64,000 bases of DNA from Desulfobacteraceae bacterium RAAP-1 (GCA_001443525.1 LKPX01000009.1:1-64000), one strand, 5' to 3'. Shown: positions 53,174-63,303, numbered from the stretch's first letter. Numbers and translations are program-made. Notes: generated by a model from the letters alone, not told the origin.

Positions 53174-53632
53174 ATGAATCATTCTGAAAAATCAGGCAGC
53201 GAAATGGAACTGGCTACATTTTATCTGGGAGATGCCTGCTGTGGCATTAACATCCTGACGATACAGGAAATCAACCGGTTGAGTGATATTACTCCCGTTC
53301 CTCTGGCGCCGGATTATGTGAAGGGTATCATGAATCTGAGAGGGCAGATTATCACGGTGATAGATGTGGGAACGCGCCTGGGCATGACATGCGGTACCGA
53401 TACGGGACAACGGCGTAATATTATCGTTCGGCACGAAAATGAATCCATCGGTCTGGTAGTCGATCGCATCGAAGATGTCATCTGCATACGGACAGAAGAC
53501 ATCGAAAAGCCGCCGGCAAATGTCCGCGATATTCAGGAGCGCTATTTTGATGGTGTGCTGAAAACCGACAAACGCCTGGTCAGCGTGTTAAACCTTGCGG
53601 AAGTACTCAGTGCACAGGAGTCAAAACATTGA
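53174..53632 (+). CDS. cheW: CheW-family adaptor protein
   Basis: A 152-residue coupling protein that bridges receptor and kinase. It shows the standard fold: LATFYLGDACCGINILTIQE, then PDYVKGIMNLRGQIITVIDV and RNIIVRHENESIGLVVDRIE. The stop codon TGA (53630-53632) is supplied by the first three bases of copy F of the small element. Without the element the frame would run 11 codons further (WCRKWMYQTA) and overlap cheB. The present C-terminus is therefore slightly shortened. ATG 53174 (GGAAAG upstream) is preferred to GTG 53159. Confidence 0.92.
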   Translation: MNHSEKSGSEMELATFYLGDACCGINILTIQEINRLSDITPVPLAPDYVKGIMNLRGQIITVIDVGTRLGMTCGTDTGQRRNIIVRHENESIGLVVDRIEDVICIRTEDIEKPPANVRDIQERYFDGVLKTDKRLVSVLNLAEVLSAQESKH

Positions 53633-53785
53633 CGGCTTCGTAAAAAGTCCGGATGCTGCGCCAGCGCCGCATCCTTCGTCGTTGCGGCGTACCCAAAAGT
53701 ACACCTCACTCCTTGGGGATTTGTGCGCCTTGCCTGCGAACTTTTTACAAAGCCGTCCGAAATTCGACTTTTTACGAGGACATCA
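53630..53785. repeat. MITE-like element, copy F, between cheW and cheB, with ACAT target duplication
   Basis: A 156-bp element. The left end TGACGGCTTCGTAAAAAGT starts on the cheW stop codon. The interior is the standard block to 53757 (ending AAAGCCGTC), then an added tail to the true right end ACTTTTTACGAGGACATCA. ACAT at 53626-53629 and 53786-53789 is the target duplication, which fixes both ends. The right end carries GAGGA, 12 bases before the GTG codon that can start CheB. Confidence 0.92.
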
Positions 53786-53800
53786 ACATTGGTGCCGGAA

Positions 53801-54901
53801 ATGGATGTATCAGACAGCGTAAAGCTCAGGGTGCTGGTGGTGGATGACAGCATTCTGTACCGGAAAATGATTCAGGACGTGCTGGAGGAACTTCCGGGCG
53901 TCGAGGTTGTTGGAACGGCTCAGGATGGTCATATCGCTCTGGTCAAGGCGCGTTCGCTGAAACCCGATGTCATAACGCTGGACATTGAAATGCCGGAAAT
54001 GGACGGTCTCGAAGTGCTGGAGCACCTGATGGTCGAGCAACCTGAAACCGCATCCGTTGTATGCAGCATATTCACGACGGAAGGCGCCAGAATTACGCTC
54101 AAAGCATTGGAACTGGGGGCGTTCGACTTTATCCCCAAACCTTCTACAGGAACTCTTGAAGAAAACAGAACGCTTTTTAAATCCGCCATAACGCCCATGA
54201 TAGACGCTCTGACACATCTGAAATCCCAAAGGTCTATGGTTATTGCATCAACATCTCAGATATCAAGGGCAAAGAAGCCGCTTCCGGAACTTTTGAGGTT
54301 TTCGGGTGGTATTCGGGAAAAATCTAGAGCTGTCACCATCGGTATTTCAACGGGGGGGCCGGTGGCGCTGGCGAAAGTGATGCCGGATATTCCGGCGGAT
54401 ATTGGTGTTCCCCTGTTTATCGTGCAGCACATGCCGCCGATGTTCACCGAAGCACTCGCCGTCAAGCTGAACGCCGTCAGTCGGATTTGGGTCAAGGAGG
54501 CGGCGGATGGAGAGATTGTTTGTCCTAACACGGCATACATCGCTCCTGGCGGTAAACAGATGAAAGTGGCGCTGTCATCCGGAGGCAATCGTTCGGTGGT
54601 GATCCGGATAACCGATGACGCCGCCGAAAACAATTGCAAACCTTCCGCCGACTACCTGTTCCGGTCTGTAGCAGACTGCTATGGCCGTCATGCCACCGGC
54701 GTTATCATGACAGGGATGGGATATGACGGCAGTGAAGGGCTTAAGCTTATGAAGGAACGGGGCGCCTTTATCATCGCCCAGGATGAATCCACCAGCCTGA
54801 TATACGGAATGCCCCGAAAACCGGTGGAGATGGGAATTGTGGATGTCATTGCGCCGCTGGAAACTATTGCCGGAGAAATCAGCCGGACAGTTTCCGGCTG
54901 A
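53801..54901 (+). CDS. cheB: Chemotaxis response regulator protein-glutamate methylesterase
   Basis: A 366-residue CheB. The receiver domain (about 6-125) has the phosphorylated Asp61 in VITLDIEMPEM. A linker of about 45 residues follows. The methylesterase domain (about 170-365) carries the catalytic Ser183 in GISTGGPVAL, the histidine in FIVQHMPP and the aspartate in TGMGYDGSEG. It removes methyl groups from the chemoreceptor to reset sensitivity. The start is ATG 53801 or GTG 53792. The only good ribosome-binding site (GAGGA, 53776-53780) belongs to the small element copy F and suits the GTG. The cheB-cheR order follows the CheA, MCP, CheW genes. Confidence 0.93.
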   Translation: MDVSDSVKLRVLVVDDSILYRKMIQDVLEELPGVEVVGTAQDGHIALVKARSLKPDVITLDIEMPEMDGLEVLEHLMVEQPETASVVCSIFTTEGARITLKALELGAFDFIPKPSTGTLEENRTLFKSAITPMIDALTHLKSQRSMVIASTSQISRAKKPLPELLRFSGGIREKSRAVTIGISTGGPVALAKVMPDIPADIGVPLFIVQHMPPMFTEALAVKLNAVSRIWVKEAADGEIVCPNTAYIAPGGKQMKVALSSGGNRSVVIRITDDAAENNCKPSADYLFRSVADCYGRHATGVIMTGMGYDGSEGLKLMKERGAFIIAQDESTSLIYGMPRKPVEMGIVDVIAPLETIAGEISRTVSG

Positions 54902-55013
54902 ACCGGATCCGTGCGCTTTTTTTGTTATCATGTTTTGATGTATTTCCCGAGCGTTCGGATAAGATTATTGTATGCGTTCATGTCTTCACGGCTTCACAGG
55001 AGAAGATCGGGAA

Positions 55014-55847
55014 ATGGAGCAGACGGAATTCGGGCTTTGGGCCAGGTATGTGTATGAATTAACCGGCATTGCGCTGGAACCGTCCAAGTCATATCTGATT
55101 GAATCCCGGCTGGAGCCGCTTCTGAACGTGCATGGCTGCAAAACCCTCAATGATCTGTACCGCAAATCCCGAATGGACAGAACCGGCGACATTGAAAAAG
55201 ATATCATCGATCAGATTACTACCAACGAGACGTTGTTTTTTCGCGATCATTCGCCGTTTGAAATGCTGAAATACAAAATTCTGCCGGATATGATAGATCG
55301 GAAAAGGCGCAATGCGTTTTCCAGTCTCCCGGTTTCCATCCGTATCTGGAGCGCAGGATGCTCCACAGGACAGGAGGTTTACAGCATCGCCATTACGCTG
55401 AAGGAAGCATTGGAAAATATGACATCCTGCAATATCACGGTGCTGGGAACGGATATTTCCAGGGCGGCCATTGCAAAAGCCAGTTACGGGACCTATTCGC
55501 AGCTTGAAATTGAACGGGGGGTGGAAGCTGCTTATCTTTTGAAATATTTTACACGAAATGGCAATGTCTGGAAAATTTGCGATGAAATCCGCAGTATGGC
55601 GACTTTCAAAGCGATGAATCTCATGCAGCCTTTTACAGGCATGGGAAAATTTGATATGGTGTTTTGCAGGAACGTAGGTATTTACTTCACTGTGGAAGAC
55701 CGTAAAAAGCTGTTTCAGAACATCGAAAAAGTGATGCTGGAGGATGGTGCGCTGATCATTGGTTCCACAGAATCTCTGACCGGCATTGCCCCGCAATTTA
55801 TATCCAGACGGCATCTCAAATCCGTGTTCTATCAGGTCAAATCTTGA
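55014..55847 (+). CDS. cheR: Chemotaxis protein methyltransferase
   Basis: A 277-residue CheR. The small N-terminal helical domain ends with ITTNETLFFRDHSPFE (about residues 68-83). The SAM-binding domain has RIWSAGCSTGQEVYSIAITL (about 105-124), LGTDISRAAIAKA, and FDMVFCRNVGIYF (about 216-228) in place of the usual CRNVLIYF. It methylates receptor glutamates using S-adenosylmethionine. ATG at 55014 is preferred because AGGAG lies 11 bases upstream; an earlier ATG at 54972 adds an untypical leader. It sits about 110 bp after cheB and is followed by the diguanylate cyclase gene. Confidence 0.93.
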   Translation: MEQTEFGLWARYVYELTGIALEPSKSYLIESRLEPLLNVHGCKTLNDLYRKSRMDRTGDIEKDIIDQITTNETLFFRDHSPFEMLKYKILPDMIDRKRRNAFSSLPVSIRIWSAGCSTGQEVYSIAITLKEALENMTSCNITVLGTDISRAAIAKASYGTYSQLEIERGVEAAYLLKYFTRNGNVWKICDEIRSMATFKAMNLMQPFTGMGKFDMVFCRNVGIYFTVEDRKKLFQNIEKVMLEDGALIIGSTESLTGIAPQFISRRHLKSVFYQVKS

Positions 55848-55908
55848 CATAGACCGGCTCACGGAAAAGAAGACAGAAGAACATGGCGATATATCAAAGG
55901 ATTATGGC

Positions 55909-57333
55909 ATGACTGGAACACCTGGACGAATACTGGTGGTGGATGACAGCCAGACCATTCGAATGCGGATCCGTGAGGAACTGGAGGAAGAAGGCTATGA
56001 AGTTATCGAGGCCAGAAACGGATTGGAAGCCCTCATTCAGGCGGCTTCCAATCCGGCTCCCGATTTGATCACCCTCGATATCGAGATGCCGAAAATGACC
56101 GGGTTTGAAACATGTCGAAAACTTCGAGAATCGCATTACGCCCGTTTTTTCTCGACGAGTGAGGATTCCCGGATTCCTGTGGTGTTCATCACCGGCAACG
56201 ATACCATTGCGGATCGTAAAAAAGGCTTTGAACTGGGAGCGGTTGAATTTATCGTAAAACCATTTCAGAAAGGTGAGGTTCTGAATCTGGTACGAAGTAT
56301 CCTGAATCCACAACCCCCAATGGATATTCAGGCGCTGGTGGCTGATGACAGCAGTGTCGCGCGAAAAATCACATCACTGTGCCTGAAGCGGGAAGGCATC
56401 CGTGTTCTGGAGGCGGAAGACGGCTTTCAGGCCATCGAAATGCTTCGTTCTGCGCCGGATGCCATTGATATCGTCGTAACGGATCTGGTCATGCCCAATC
56501 TGGACGGTATGCAGTTATGCCGCCATGTCCGTCAGGAACTGGGCAACAAGGATATGCCGATCATCGTACTGACCGCCATGTCCGATCTTTCGGATATCCT
56601 GGAAGTTTTCAAGGCCGGCGCGTCGGATTATCTGGTCAAGCCTTACGCCAAAGAGGAGCTTCTGGCCAGGATCAAGGTTCATATTGAAAGGAATCGGGTC
56701 AATCGGGAACTGCGAAAAACCATTACGCTGCTTAAAGAAGCCAATGATAAAATCGAAAGGTTGTCTATTCGTGACCCGCTGACAGGGTGTTTTAACCGGG
56801 GATTTCTGAACCAGCAACTCGGAAACGAGATCAAGCGCGCCATCCGGTATAAAAAGCCACTTTCGATCGTGCTGGCGGATATCGATTATTTCAAAAAAGT
56901 GAACGACACCTACGGACATCAGGCTGGCGATGCAGTGCTGATACGCTTTGTAGATATTCTCCAGAATGTCATACGCCGTGATGTGGACTGGATCGCCCGC
57001 TATGGCGGCGAAGAGTTTCTGATAGTGTTACCTGAAACAGCTGTTTCTCAGGCGGGACGTGTCGCGGAAAAACTCAGAAACGCTGTGGCATGCACCCCCT
57101 TTGCGTATCAGGGCGGTCAACTGTCTATTACTGCCAGTTTCGGCGCAACTGGTCTGGAACACCCGAACCCGGAAGCTACATCGACAAACCTGGAACAGTT
57201 GCTGAAAACGGCAGATGACAATCTCTACCAGGCCAAGGATGGCGGCCGTAACCAGGTTGTCTGCTGCGCGGTAAAACACCTGGTCGAGCGTCTCTGTGAT
57301 GCGATCGCCATCAAAACCATCGAAAAAATATGA
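55909..57333 (+). CDS. REC-REC-GGDEF response regulator (PleD-like diguanylate cyclase)
   Basis: A 474-residue protein. Receiver one (about 5-130) has Asp57 in LITLDIEMPK and receiver two (about 138-260) has Asp192 in VVTDLVMPN. A coiled linker precedes the GGDEF domain (about 305-460), with DIDYFKKVNDTYGHQAGD and the catalytic GGEEF at 366-370. The inhibitory RxxD site (residues 357-360, five residues before GGEEF) is intact. It should make cyclic di-GMP from GTP when phosphorylated and be product-inhibited. The two-receiver layout is that of PleD. As the last chemosensory gene it is the likely output of the upstream CheA hybrid. AAGGA precedes the ATG, and the stop overlaps the next TetR gene. 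Confidence 0.94.
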   Translation: MTGTPGRILVVDDSQTIRMRIREELEEEGYEVIEARNGLEALIQAASNPAPDLITLDIEMPKMTGFETCRKLRESHYARFFSTSEDSRIPVVFITGNDTIADRKKGFELGAVEFIVKPFQKGEVLNLVRSILNPQPPMDIQALVADDSSVARKITSLCLKREGIRVLEAEDGFQAIEMLRSAPDAIDIVVTDLVMPNLDGMQLCRHVRQELGNKDMPIIVLTAMSDLSDILEVFKAGASDYLVKPYAKEELLARIKVHIERNRVNRELRKTITLLKEANDKIERLSIRDPLTGCFNRGFLNQQLGNEIKRAIRYKKPLSIVLADIDYFKKVNDTYGHQAGDAVLIRFVDILQNVIRRDVDWIARYGGEEFLIVLPETAVSQAGRVAEKLRNAVACTPFAYQGGQLSITASFGATGLEHPNPEATSTNLEQLLKTADDNLYQAKDGGRNQVVCCAVKHLVERLCDAIAIKTIEKI

Positions 57334-57992
57334 AATTGTATCTGGCGCAAACAGCCGCGGAACGATTTCTCAATCTGCCGGAAGAAAAGCAGGAGCGTAT
57401 TCTGACAGTAGCGTCAGAAGCTTTCGGTCAAAAAGGTTACGCCGGCGCCAGCATCAACGCCATTGTAAACCGACTTGGCATTGCCAAGGGTTCACTCTTT
57501 CAGTATTTTGGAACCAAGGACGGACTGTTCAGATTCGTCTTTAATCATGCACTGCACAAGGTGAAGGACTATCTCAGGGATGTTCGGGATGCTACCACAT
57601 CCAGCGATCTGTCCACCCGGCTGACAGAGACCTTCCTGGCCGGCGCCCGGTTCATCCGGAAACATCCACTGATCTATAAACTTTACCTTCAGCTTCTAAC
57701 AGACGACTCCATTCCTTTCCGGAACGACATGCTGCTGTCGCTGCGACAATACAGTCTGGAATATATCCGGTCGCTTCTGGAGGATGCCAGGGACAGAGGA
57801 GAACTCGGGGCACATGTAGATATGGATAAAGCCGCCTTCATGCTGGATGCTGTCATGGATCGTTTCCTTCAGGCCCAGGCGGTTCCTCATATGGATGCAG
57901 GGTTAGGGCTTTTTGATGGAGATATGAATATTGTTGTCTCATGGATCGAGGACATGGTGGTGATGATTCAAAAAGGGCTGAAAAAAACCTGA
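57330..57992 (+). CDS. TetR-family transcription regulator
   Basis: A 220-residue regulator. The helix-turn-helix (about residues 20-66) reads ILTVASEAFGQKGYAGASIN then AIVNRLGIAKGSLFQYFGTK. The C-terminal ligand-binding domain is helical and not assigned to a ligand class. It overlaps the diguanylate cyclase stop by four bases (ATGA) and ends directly before mqnB, so it is read on the chemosensory transcript. A tripartite RND efflux operon lies just beyond mqnB on the opposite strand and would be a natural target. That is inference. Confidence 0.9.
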   Translation: MKLYLAQTAAERFLNLPEEKQERILTVASEAFGQKGYAGASINAIVNRLGIAKGSLFQYFGTKDGLFRFVFNHALHKVKDYLRDVRDATTSSDLSTRLTETFLAGARFIRKHPLIYKLYLQLLTDDSIPFRNDMLLSLRQYSLEYIRSLLEDARDRGELGAHVDMDKAAFMLDAVMDRFLQAQAVPHMDAGLGLFDGDMNIVVSWIEDMVVMIQKGLKKT

Positions 57993-58838
57993 ATGGAAAC
58001 CCCGTACGTACTGGTGACGGCAGCGGTGAAAGCTGAAGTTCAGAGTTTGTGCGACTGCCTGGATTTCCTTTTTGTAAAACCGGTCGGAAAGCGGTCTCTT
58101 TGGTGCGGCAGATCAGGAGAAATCCCGGTGTGCGTGCTGATCGCCGGCCCTGGCATTATGAATATGACTCAGTCCATGACCGCCTGCATCGAAGCTGCTA
58201 AGCCGAGTCTGATAATCCAGGTTGGCTGCGGCGGCGGATTTCGCCAACATGGCATGCAGATAGGGGATGTCGCTGTCGCCACCTCCGAGGTGGATGTTCA
58301 CCTGGGCATTGAATCTGAAACCGTCAGTCCGACGCTTCAGCAACTGCCATTTCCGATCTTGACCTGCAACGGAATGGAATTCCGGGAACGATATTCACTG
58401 GATACGAATCTGGCGGCATCTGTCTGCTCATTTCTGACATCTGCCTGGCGCCCCCGCGGTATTCAGGTGTTTAAAGGGCCTTTTATTACAGGCGCCACTA
58501 TTACAGCAACGGATGCACGTTCGGCGTTTCTGTTCAGAGCATTCTCACCCTTCATAGAATCTATGGAAGGCGCAGCAGCAGCGTTTTTATCCCTGTATTA
58601 TCAAATACCGTTGATTGAAATCCGCTGCGTCAGTAATTTTGTAGGAAAACGGAACCGGACCGAATGGAATCTGCCGCTGGCATGTACCCGTTCAGGTGAG
58701 GCTGCTGCAGCTATTCTGCCACTTATCAGAATTGATGGCTGCGTAAACGCCTGTGGCAGTTCCGGCCGTCCCCGACGCGCCGCTGACCTCAGAAAGCAGC
58801 CAGTGGTTATCGGGTTGACGGACATTCGGGATCAATGA
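57993..58838 (+). CDS. mqnB: Futalosine hydrolase
   Basis: A 281-residue nucleosidase of the MTA/SAH-nucleosidase fold. MqnB releases the base from futalosine (or aminodeoxyfutalosine), giving dehypoxanthine futalosine for menaquinone synthesis. Motifs: VLIAGPGIMNMTQSM (about 47-61), IIQVGCGGGFRQHGMQIGDV (about 71-90), and the substrate-binding SMEGAAAAFLSLYYQIPLIE (about 191-210) with RCVSNFVGKRNRTEW, a family marker. The C-terminal 30 residues beyond ILPLIRIDG are not conserved and may be an extension. No other mqn gene is adjacent. ATG 57993 begins immediately after the TetR stop. The gene converges with the RND pump gene 14 bases away. Confidence 0.85.
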   Translation: METPYVLVTAAVKAEVQSLCDCLDFLFVKPVGKRSLWCGRSGEIPVCVLIAGPGIMNMTQSMTACIEAAKPSLIIQVGCGGGFRQHGMQIGDVAVATSEVDVHLGIESETVSPTLQQLPFPILTCNGMEFRERYSLDTNLAASVCSFLTSAWRPRGIQVFKGPFITGATITATDARSAFLFRAFSPFIESMEGAAAAFLSLYYQIPLIEIRCVSNFVGKRNRTEWNLPLACTRSGEAAAAILPLIRIDGCVNACGSSGRPRRAADLRKQPVVIGLTDIRDQ

Positions 58839-58852
58839 TTTGGACTTTGCGG

Positions 58853-61800
58853 TCATTGAGACACCTTTTCACCATGATGGATATGGACGGTTTCCCATCG
58901 TTTGTCCAGATAATACAGAATTGGCACCGTCATCCGGGAAAAAAGCAGCGACGCCACTTCTCCGGCCATCAGGGACAGGGCCAGCCCCTGAAAAATCGGG
59001 TCGAACAAAATGACGGAAGCGCCCACCACAACGGCTGCGGCCGTCAGCATCATGGGCCGGAAACGTACGGCGCCGGCGTCAATAACGGCCAGGTCCAGCG
59101 GCATTCCCTGCGCCAGCCGCAGTTCGATGAAATCCACCAGGATGATGGAGTTTCGCACCACAATCCCTGCACCGGCGATAAAGCCGATCATGGAGGTGGC
59201 CGTAAAAAACGCTCCGAGCATCCAGTGCGCCGGCAGAATGCCGATCAGCGAAAACGGAATGGCCATCATAATGACGAGCGGCGTTGAAAACGACTGAAAC
59301 CAGCCGACGACCAGCACAAATATGATGACCAGCACCACAGCAAACGCAATGCCCATATCCCGGAATACTTCATAGGTCATGTACCATTCACCGTCCCACT
59401 TCATGGTGTATTTACGATCGCTGGCCGGGACACTGGCGGTATATTGAGCTAGTTTATAGCCTTCCGGAAGGGTGATGGCGTCAATTTTTTTCTGCATTTC
59501 CAGAATGGCATACACCGGGCTTTCTTTGACCCCGGCCACATCTCCGATGACATAGACAACCGGCAGGAGATTTTTATGATAGATACTTCTATCAGATTTG
59601 ACATTGCGGGCAGTCACCAAAGTTGAAAGCGGCACCATCTGCCCATTGGCGCCGGCAAGCTGGATGGATGCCAGCTTTTCAATACCGGCGCGGTCCTTTA
59701 GCGGAAGCTGAAGCATGATGGGAACATCTTCCTTTTCCCGTGGCTGATGCAATAATCCAACCTGTTTTCCGGAGAGAGCTGTCTGGAGGGCGTCGGCGAC
59801 ACGGGCTGCGCTGATGCCGTTTAACGCCGCTTTTTCCTTATCCACATCAATATCATACCGGGGCTGAAAATTTTCCATATACCAGTCCACATCCACCACC
59901 CCGGAGGTCTCTTCAAATATCTTCCGGACCTGAAGGGCGATTTCCCGCTGGCGTTCATAGTTGGGGCCATAAACTTCAGCAACCAGTGTCGAAAGCACCG
60001 GCGGGCCCGGAGGTACTTCAGCGATTTTGACTCTGGCGTTGAAGCGTCTGGCGATGGCGTCAATAGGAGGTCTCACCCGTTTGGCGATGTCATGGCTTTG
60101 AGCGCTGCGGTAGGCTTTGCCTTCGAGATTGACCTGGATATCGGCCATGTGGGGTCCGCGGCGCAGATAGTAATGACGTACCAGACCATTGAAATTAAAA
60201 GGCCCGGATGTTCCGGAATAAATTTCATAGTCCGTGACTTCAGGGACGGTTTTCAGATAGTCGCCCATCGCAAGCGCGGCATCCGTGGTTCGTTCAAGGG
60301 TGGTGCCTTCTGGCGTATCGATGATCACCTGAAATTCGCTTTTGTTGTCAAACGGAAGCATCTTGACTTTCACCAGCCCTATTGCCACCATGGCGCATGC
60401 GCCCAGCAGCAGGACGACAACCCCGCTTAGAAACACCCACCTCCAGAATGCCGTTTCAATGAGCGGTGTCATGATTTTCCGATAGAGCCGGGTGCTCCAG
60501 TCTTCGGTTTCTTTGTGACCGCCTCCGGTGTGATGAGCGCTATCGCGGACAAGCCGCAGGGCGGCCCATGGCGTCACGATGAATGCCACCATCAGCGAAA
60601 ATACCATGGCCGCGGATGCACCGACCGGAATCGGCCGCATGTAGGGCCCCATTAATCCTCCGACAAACGCCATCGGTAAAATGGCGGCGATCACGGTGAG
60701 TGTCGCCAGGATGGTAGGATTTCCCACCTCATCCACTGCTTCGACCGCGACATCAAGCTTGGGCCTGCCGGCATTTTCAGGAAGCCTGAAATGACGCACC
60801 ATGTTTTCCACCACCACGATGGCGTCATCAACCAGTATCCCGATTGAAAAAATCAGCGCAAACAGGGTGATGCGGTTCAGGGTGTAGCCATAGAAATAGA
60901 AAATCGCAAGGGTCAGCGCCAGCGTGACGGGGATGGCAAGGGCCACCACCCCTGATTCCCGATGCCCCAGGGTGAACCAGATCAGGATAGTCACCGACAC
61001 AATGGCGATCAGCATGTGAAACAGGAGTTCATTGGATTTTTCCTGGGCGGTTTCCCCATAGTTCCGCGTAACGGTCACATGAATGTTGCCCGGAATGACG
61101 GAGCCTTTGGCGTCTTCAATGCGCTTAATCACTCTGTCCGCTACGGAAATGGCATTGGCGCCCTTGCGCTTGGCTATTGTCAGCGTTACCGATGGATAGA
61201 CGCCGTCTGTTGAAGCGGTTTTGACGGACAGCCCCTTTTTAGCGGCAGCAGGGCCCATCCCCAAAAAAGTATATTGATTCGGTTCTCCCGGGCCGTCCTG
61301 AATGGTGGCGACATCGCGCACATACACGGGTTTGCCGTGATACACACCTGCAACCACCGCTCCGACATCCGCAGCGGTTTTCAGGAATCCATCCGTATGC
61401 ACCAGTACCTGCCCCTGGGTGGATGGATATGCGCCGGCATCCGCTTCCTGATTGGAAGCGTTGAGCATGGCGGATATCCGGCCCATGTCAATGCCGAACG
61501 CAGCGAGCCTGACCGGATCCAGGTTCACAGTGACCTGCCTGTGATATCCACCGATCAAAGTGGTGGTCGAAACGTCTTTCTCCCGTTTGATCAAATCGTC
61601 TGTTTCCGCAGCGACCCGGCGAAGGGTATAATGATCCATGTGTTTCCCCCAGAATGTCAGGGACAGGATCGGAACATCGTCAATGTAGCGGGGTTTGATC
61701 AAAGGCGGCGATACGGAAGGCGGAATTCTGTCCATATTGGCCATCAGCTTGGACTGAAGACGGACAATGGATTTTTCCTCATCCTGCCCCACATAGAACC

Positions 61801-62101
61801 GTACGATAGCCATGGACATGCCGGGGCTGGAGGTGGAATAGACATATTCCACGCCGGGAATCTCCCAGAGCAGCTTTTCCATGGGCCGGGTGGCTCTTTC
61901 TTCCACTTCCTTAGCGCTGGCGCCCGGCATTTTGACAAAAACATCGATCATGGGAACAATGATCTGCGGTTCTTCTTCACGGGGCAGGGCGATGACCGCC
62001 GCAATTCCCAGAAGGAGGGATGCGATAATGATCAGCGGCGTCAGTTTTGAATTGATGAAATAATGGGCCGTTTTTCCGGCTGTTCCCAGGCCATGGCTCA
62101 T
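58853..62101 (-). CDS. RND-family efflux pump permease
   Basis: A 1082-residue inner-membrane transporter with the two-fold RND layout. A membrane helix near 18-38 is followed by the porter domain ([19 protein letters not shown]). Helices 2-6 include the conserved [18 protein letters not shown]. The second porter region and the final helices ([20 protein letters not shown]) follow. The sequence is of the hydrophobic/amphiphilic efflux (AcrB-related) group, not the heavy-metal CzcA group, since the helix-4 aspartate pair DD is present, but substrates cannot be named. Its start overlaps the adaptor stop by four bases. It is the last gene of the leftward efflux operon. Confidence 0.93.
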   Translation of the reverse strand: MSHGLGTAGKTAHYFINSKLTPLIIIASLLLGIAAVIALPREEEPQIIVPMIDVFVKMPGASAKEVEERATRPMEKLLWEIPGVEYVYSTSSPGMSMAIVRFYVGQDEEKSIVRLQSKLMANMDRIPPSVSPPLIKPRYIDDVPILSLTFWGKHMDHYTLRRVAAETDDLIKREKDVSTTTLIGGYHRQVTVNLDPVRLAAFGIDMGRISAMLNASNQEADAGAYPSTQGQVLVHTDGFLKTAADVGAVVAGVYHGKPVYVRDVATIQDGPGEPNQYTFLGMGPAAAKKGLSVKTASTDGVYPSVTLTIAKRKGANAISVADRVIKRIEDAKGSVIPGNIHVTVTRNYGETAQEKSNELLFHMLIAIVSVTILIWFTLGHRESGVVALAIPVTLALTLAIFYFYGYTLNRITLFALIFSIGILVDDAIVVVENMVRHFRLPENAGRPKLDVAVEAVDEVGNPTILATLTVIAAILPMAFVGGLMGPYMRPIPVGASAAMVFSLMVAFIVTPWAALRLVRDSAHHTGGGHKETEDWSTRLYRKIMTPLIETAFWRWVFLSGVVVLLLGACAMVAIGLVKVKMLPFDNKSEFQVIIDTPEGTTLERTTDAALAMGDYLKTVPEVTDYEIYSGTSGPFNFNGLVRHYYLRRGPHMADIQVNLEGKAYRSAQSHDIAKRVRPPIDAIARRFNARVKIAEVPPGPPVLSTLVAEVYGPNYERQREIALQVRKIFEETSGVVDVDWYMENFQPRYDIDVDKEKAALNGISAARVADALQTALSGKQVGLLHQPREKEDVPIMLQLPLKDRAGIEKLASIQLAGANGQMVPLSTLVTARNVKSDRSIYHKNLLPVVYVIGDVAGVKESPVYAILEMQKKIDAITLPEGYKLAQYTASVPASDRKYTMKWDGEWYMTYEVFRDMGIAFAVVLVIIFVLVVGWFQSFSTPLVIMMAIPFSLIGILPAHWMLGAFFTATSMIGFIAGAGIVVRNSIILVDFIELRLAQGMPLDLAVIDAGAVRFRPMMLTAAAVVVGASVILFDPIFQGLALSLMAGEVASLLFSRMTVPILYYLDKRWETVHIHHGEKVSQ

Positions 62102-63255
62102 GACGGCACCTCCACCCGGTCGCCGTCCGTCAGATTCGGCGGCGGCTGCACCACGTACCGCTCACCCGTATGGATTCCGGACAAAATTTCAACCCTGTTT
62201 CCAAAGGATGCGCCTGTGCGCAGAAGACGAAACCGGGCGCGCTGATCACTGTCTATCAGGAAAATACCGGTCAACTGCCCCTGATGGAGAATGGCGGTTT
62301 GAGGAATGAGGTATTTGCCCTGGCTTCCCTGAGAGATGGTGACACGGCAGAACATGCCGGGATGTATTTCTGGCTGCTTTGGAATTCCGATCTGAACGGT
62401 AAAGGTTCTGCTGGCCGGATCCGCCGCCGGTATGATCGCCTGCACGGAGCCCGTCACAACAATTCCTGCGGCCGGAATGGCCACTGCCATCGACTGACCG
62501 GGCGCAATGGATTGAATCATATTTTCCGGGACGATGGTATCCGCTCGCAGAGAACCGGCGCCATCCATTTTCAGCATCGGTGCGCCGGGCGCCGCCAGAC
62601 TTCCGGGATCTGCCATTTTGGCGATGATGACGCCGTCATATGGGGCCAGTATCCGGGAATCTTTTTCACTTACGGAAGCACCCGCCACCGCGGCCTGCGC
62701 CTGCCGGATCCGGGAACGGGAGACTTCCGTCATGGCTTGCGACTGCGCCAGCGCCGCTTCCGCCTGCCTGAAACGGGACGTGACTTCATCAAATTCCTGG
62801 CGGCTGGCCGATTCATTTTTCATCAGGTTGACATACCGGTCGTATGTGGCTTTGGCCAGCGTTGCAGAAGCCCTGGCGGCATCGCGGGAGGATAACGCCG
62901 CGGATTCACCTCTCTGGGCTTCGGACAGGGCGGCCTGCGCCTGCTGATATTGGGCGTTGACCTGTCTTGGATCTATATCCACCAGCACCTGACCTTTTTT
63001 GACGCGGTCGCCTTCCCGTACATGCACCTGACGGACAACGCCCATGATCTTGCTCGACAGGGTGCTGGATGTTTGAGCGGCAATGGTTCCGGTAGCCTCA
63101 TAGTTCAACGGCTCCTGACGGATGGCTGCGGTCGCCACGGCTGTCCGGATGGTGTTCGCAGAGGTTGCTCCGGTGTGCTCGGTTTTATTGCCGCATCCTG
63201 ATATCAGCAGGAACACAAGGCATGACATTCCGATAAATTGTCGGTGATTCAGCAT
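62098..63255 (-). CDS. RND efflux periplasmic adaptor lipoprotein
   Basis: A 385-residue membrane fusion protein. The signal peptide ends in the lipobox LISGC, predicting an inner-membrane lipoprotein as in AcrA/MexA. The first lipoyl half is [20 protein letters not shown], then [21 protein letters not shown] long coiled hairpin runs about 95-185, the second lipoyl half is [20 protein letters not shown], and the beta-barrel domain follows. The start at 63255 has GGAG seven bases upstream; the frame extends four codons to a TTG. It lies between the outer-membrane factor and the pump genes. A solo end of the small element (copy G) sits just ahead of it. Confidence 0.93.
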   Translation of the reverse strand: MLNHRQFIGMSCLVFLLISGCGNKTEHTGATSANTIRTAVATAAIRQEPLNYEATGTIAAQTSSTLSSKIMGVVRQVHVREGDRVKKGQVLVDIDPRQVNAQYQQAQAALSEAQRGESAALSSRDAARASATLAKATYDRYVNLMKNESASRQEFDEVTSRFRQAEAALAQSQAMTEVSRSRIRQAQAAVAGASVSEKDSRILAPYDGVIIAKMADPGSLAAPGAPMLKMDGAGSLRADTIVPENMIQSIAPGQSMAVAIPAAGIVVTGSVQAIIPAADPASRTFTVQIGIPKQPEIHPGMFCRVTISQGSQGKYLIPQTAILHQGQLTGIFLIDSDQRARFRLLRTGASFGNRVEILSGIHTGERYVVQPPPNLTDGDRVEVPS

Positions 63256-63270
63256 GGCTGTCTCCAAATT

Positions 63271-63303
63271 TGAAAGTCTCGTAAAAAGTCGTCCGAAAAT
63301 CGG
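63271..63303. repeat. MITE-like element, solo end (copy G)
   Basis: TGAAAGTCTCGTAAAAAGTC followed by GTCCGAAAATCGG resembles the family end plus the tail segment of copy F. Only one end is present, in the 60-bp gap between the outer-membrane factor and adaptor genes. It is probably a deletion remnant. Confidence 0.6.

Noticed and set aside
54901-54935. Terminator after cheB
   Set aside because: A short CGGATCCG palindrome precedes a T-run but is separated from it by unpaired bases and is weak; cheR is more likely on the same transcript.
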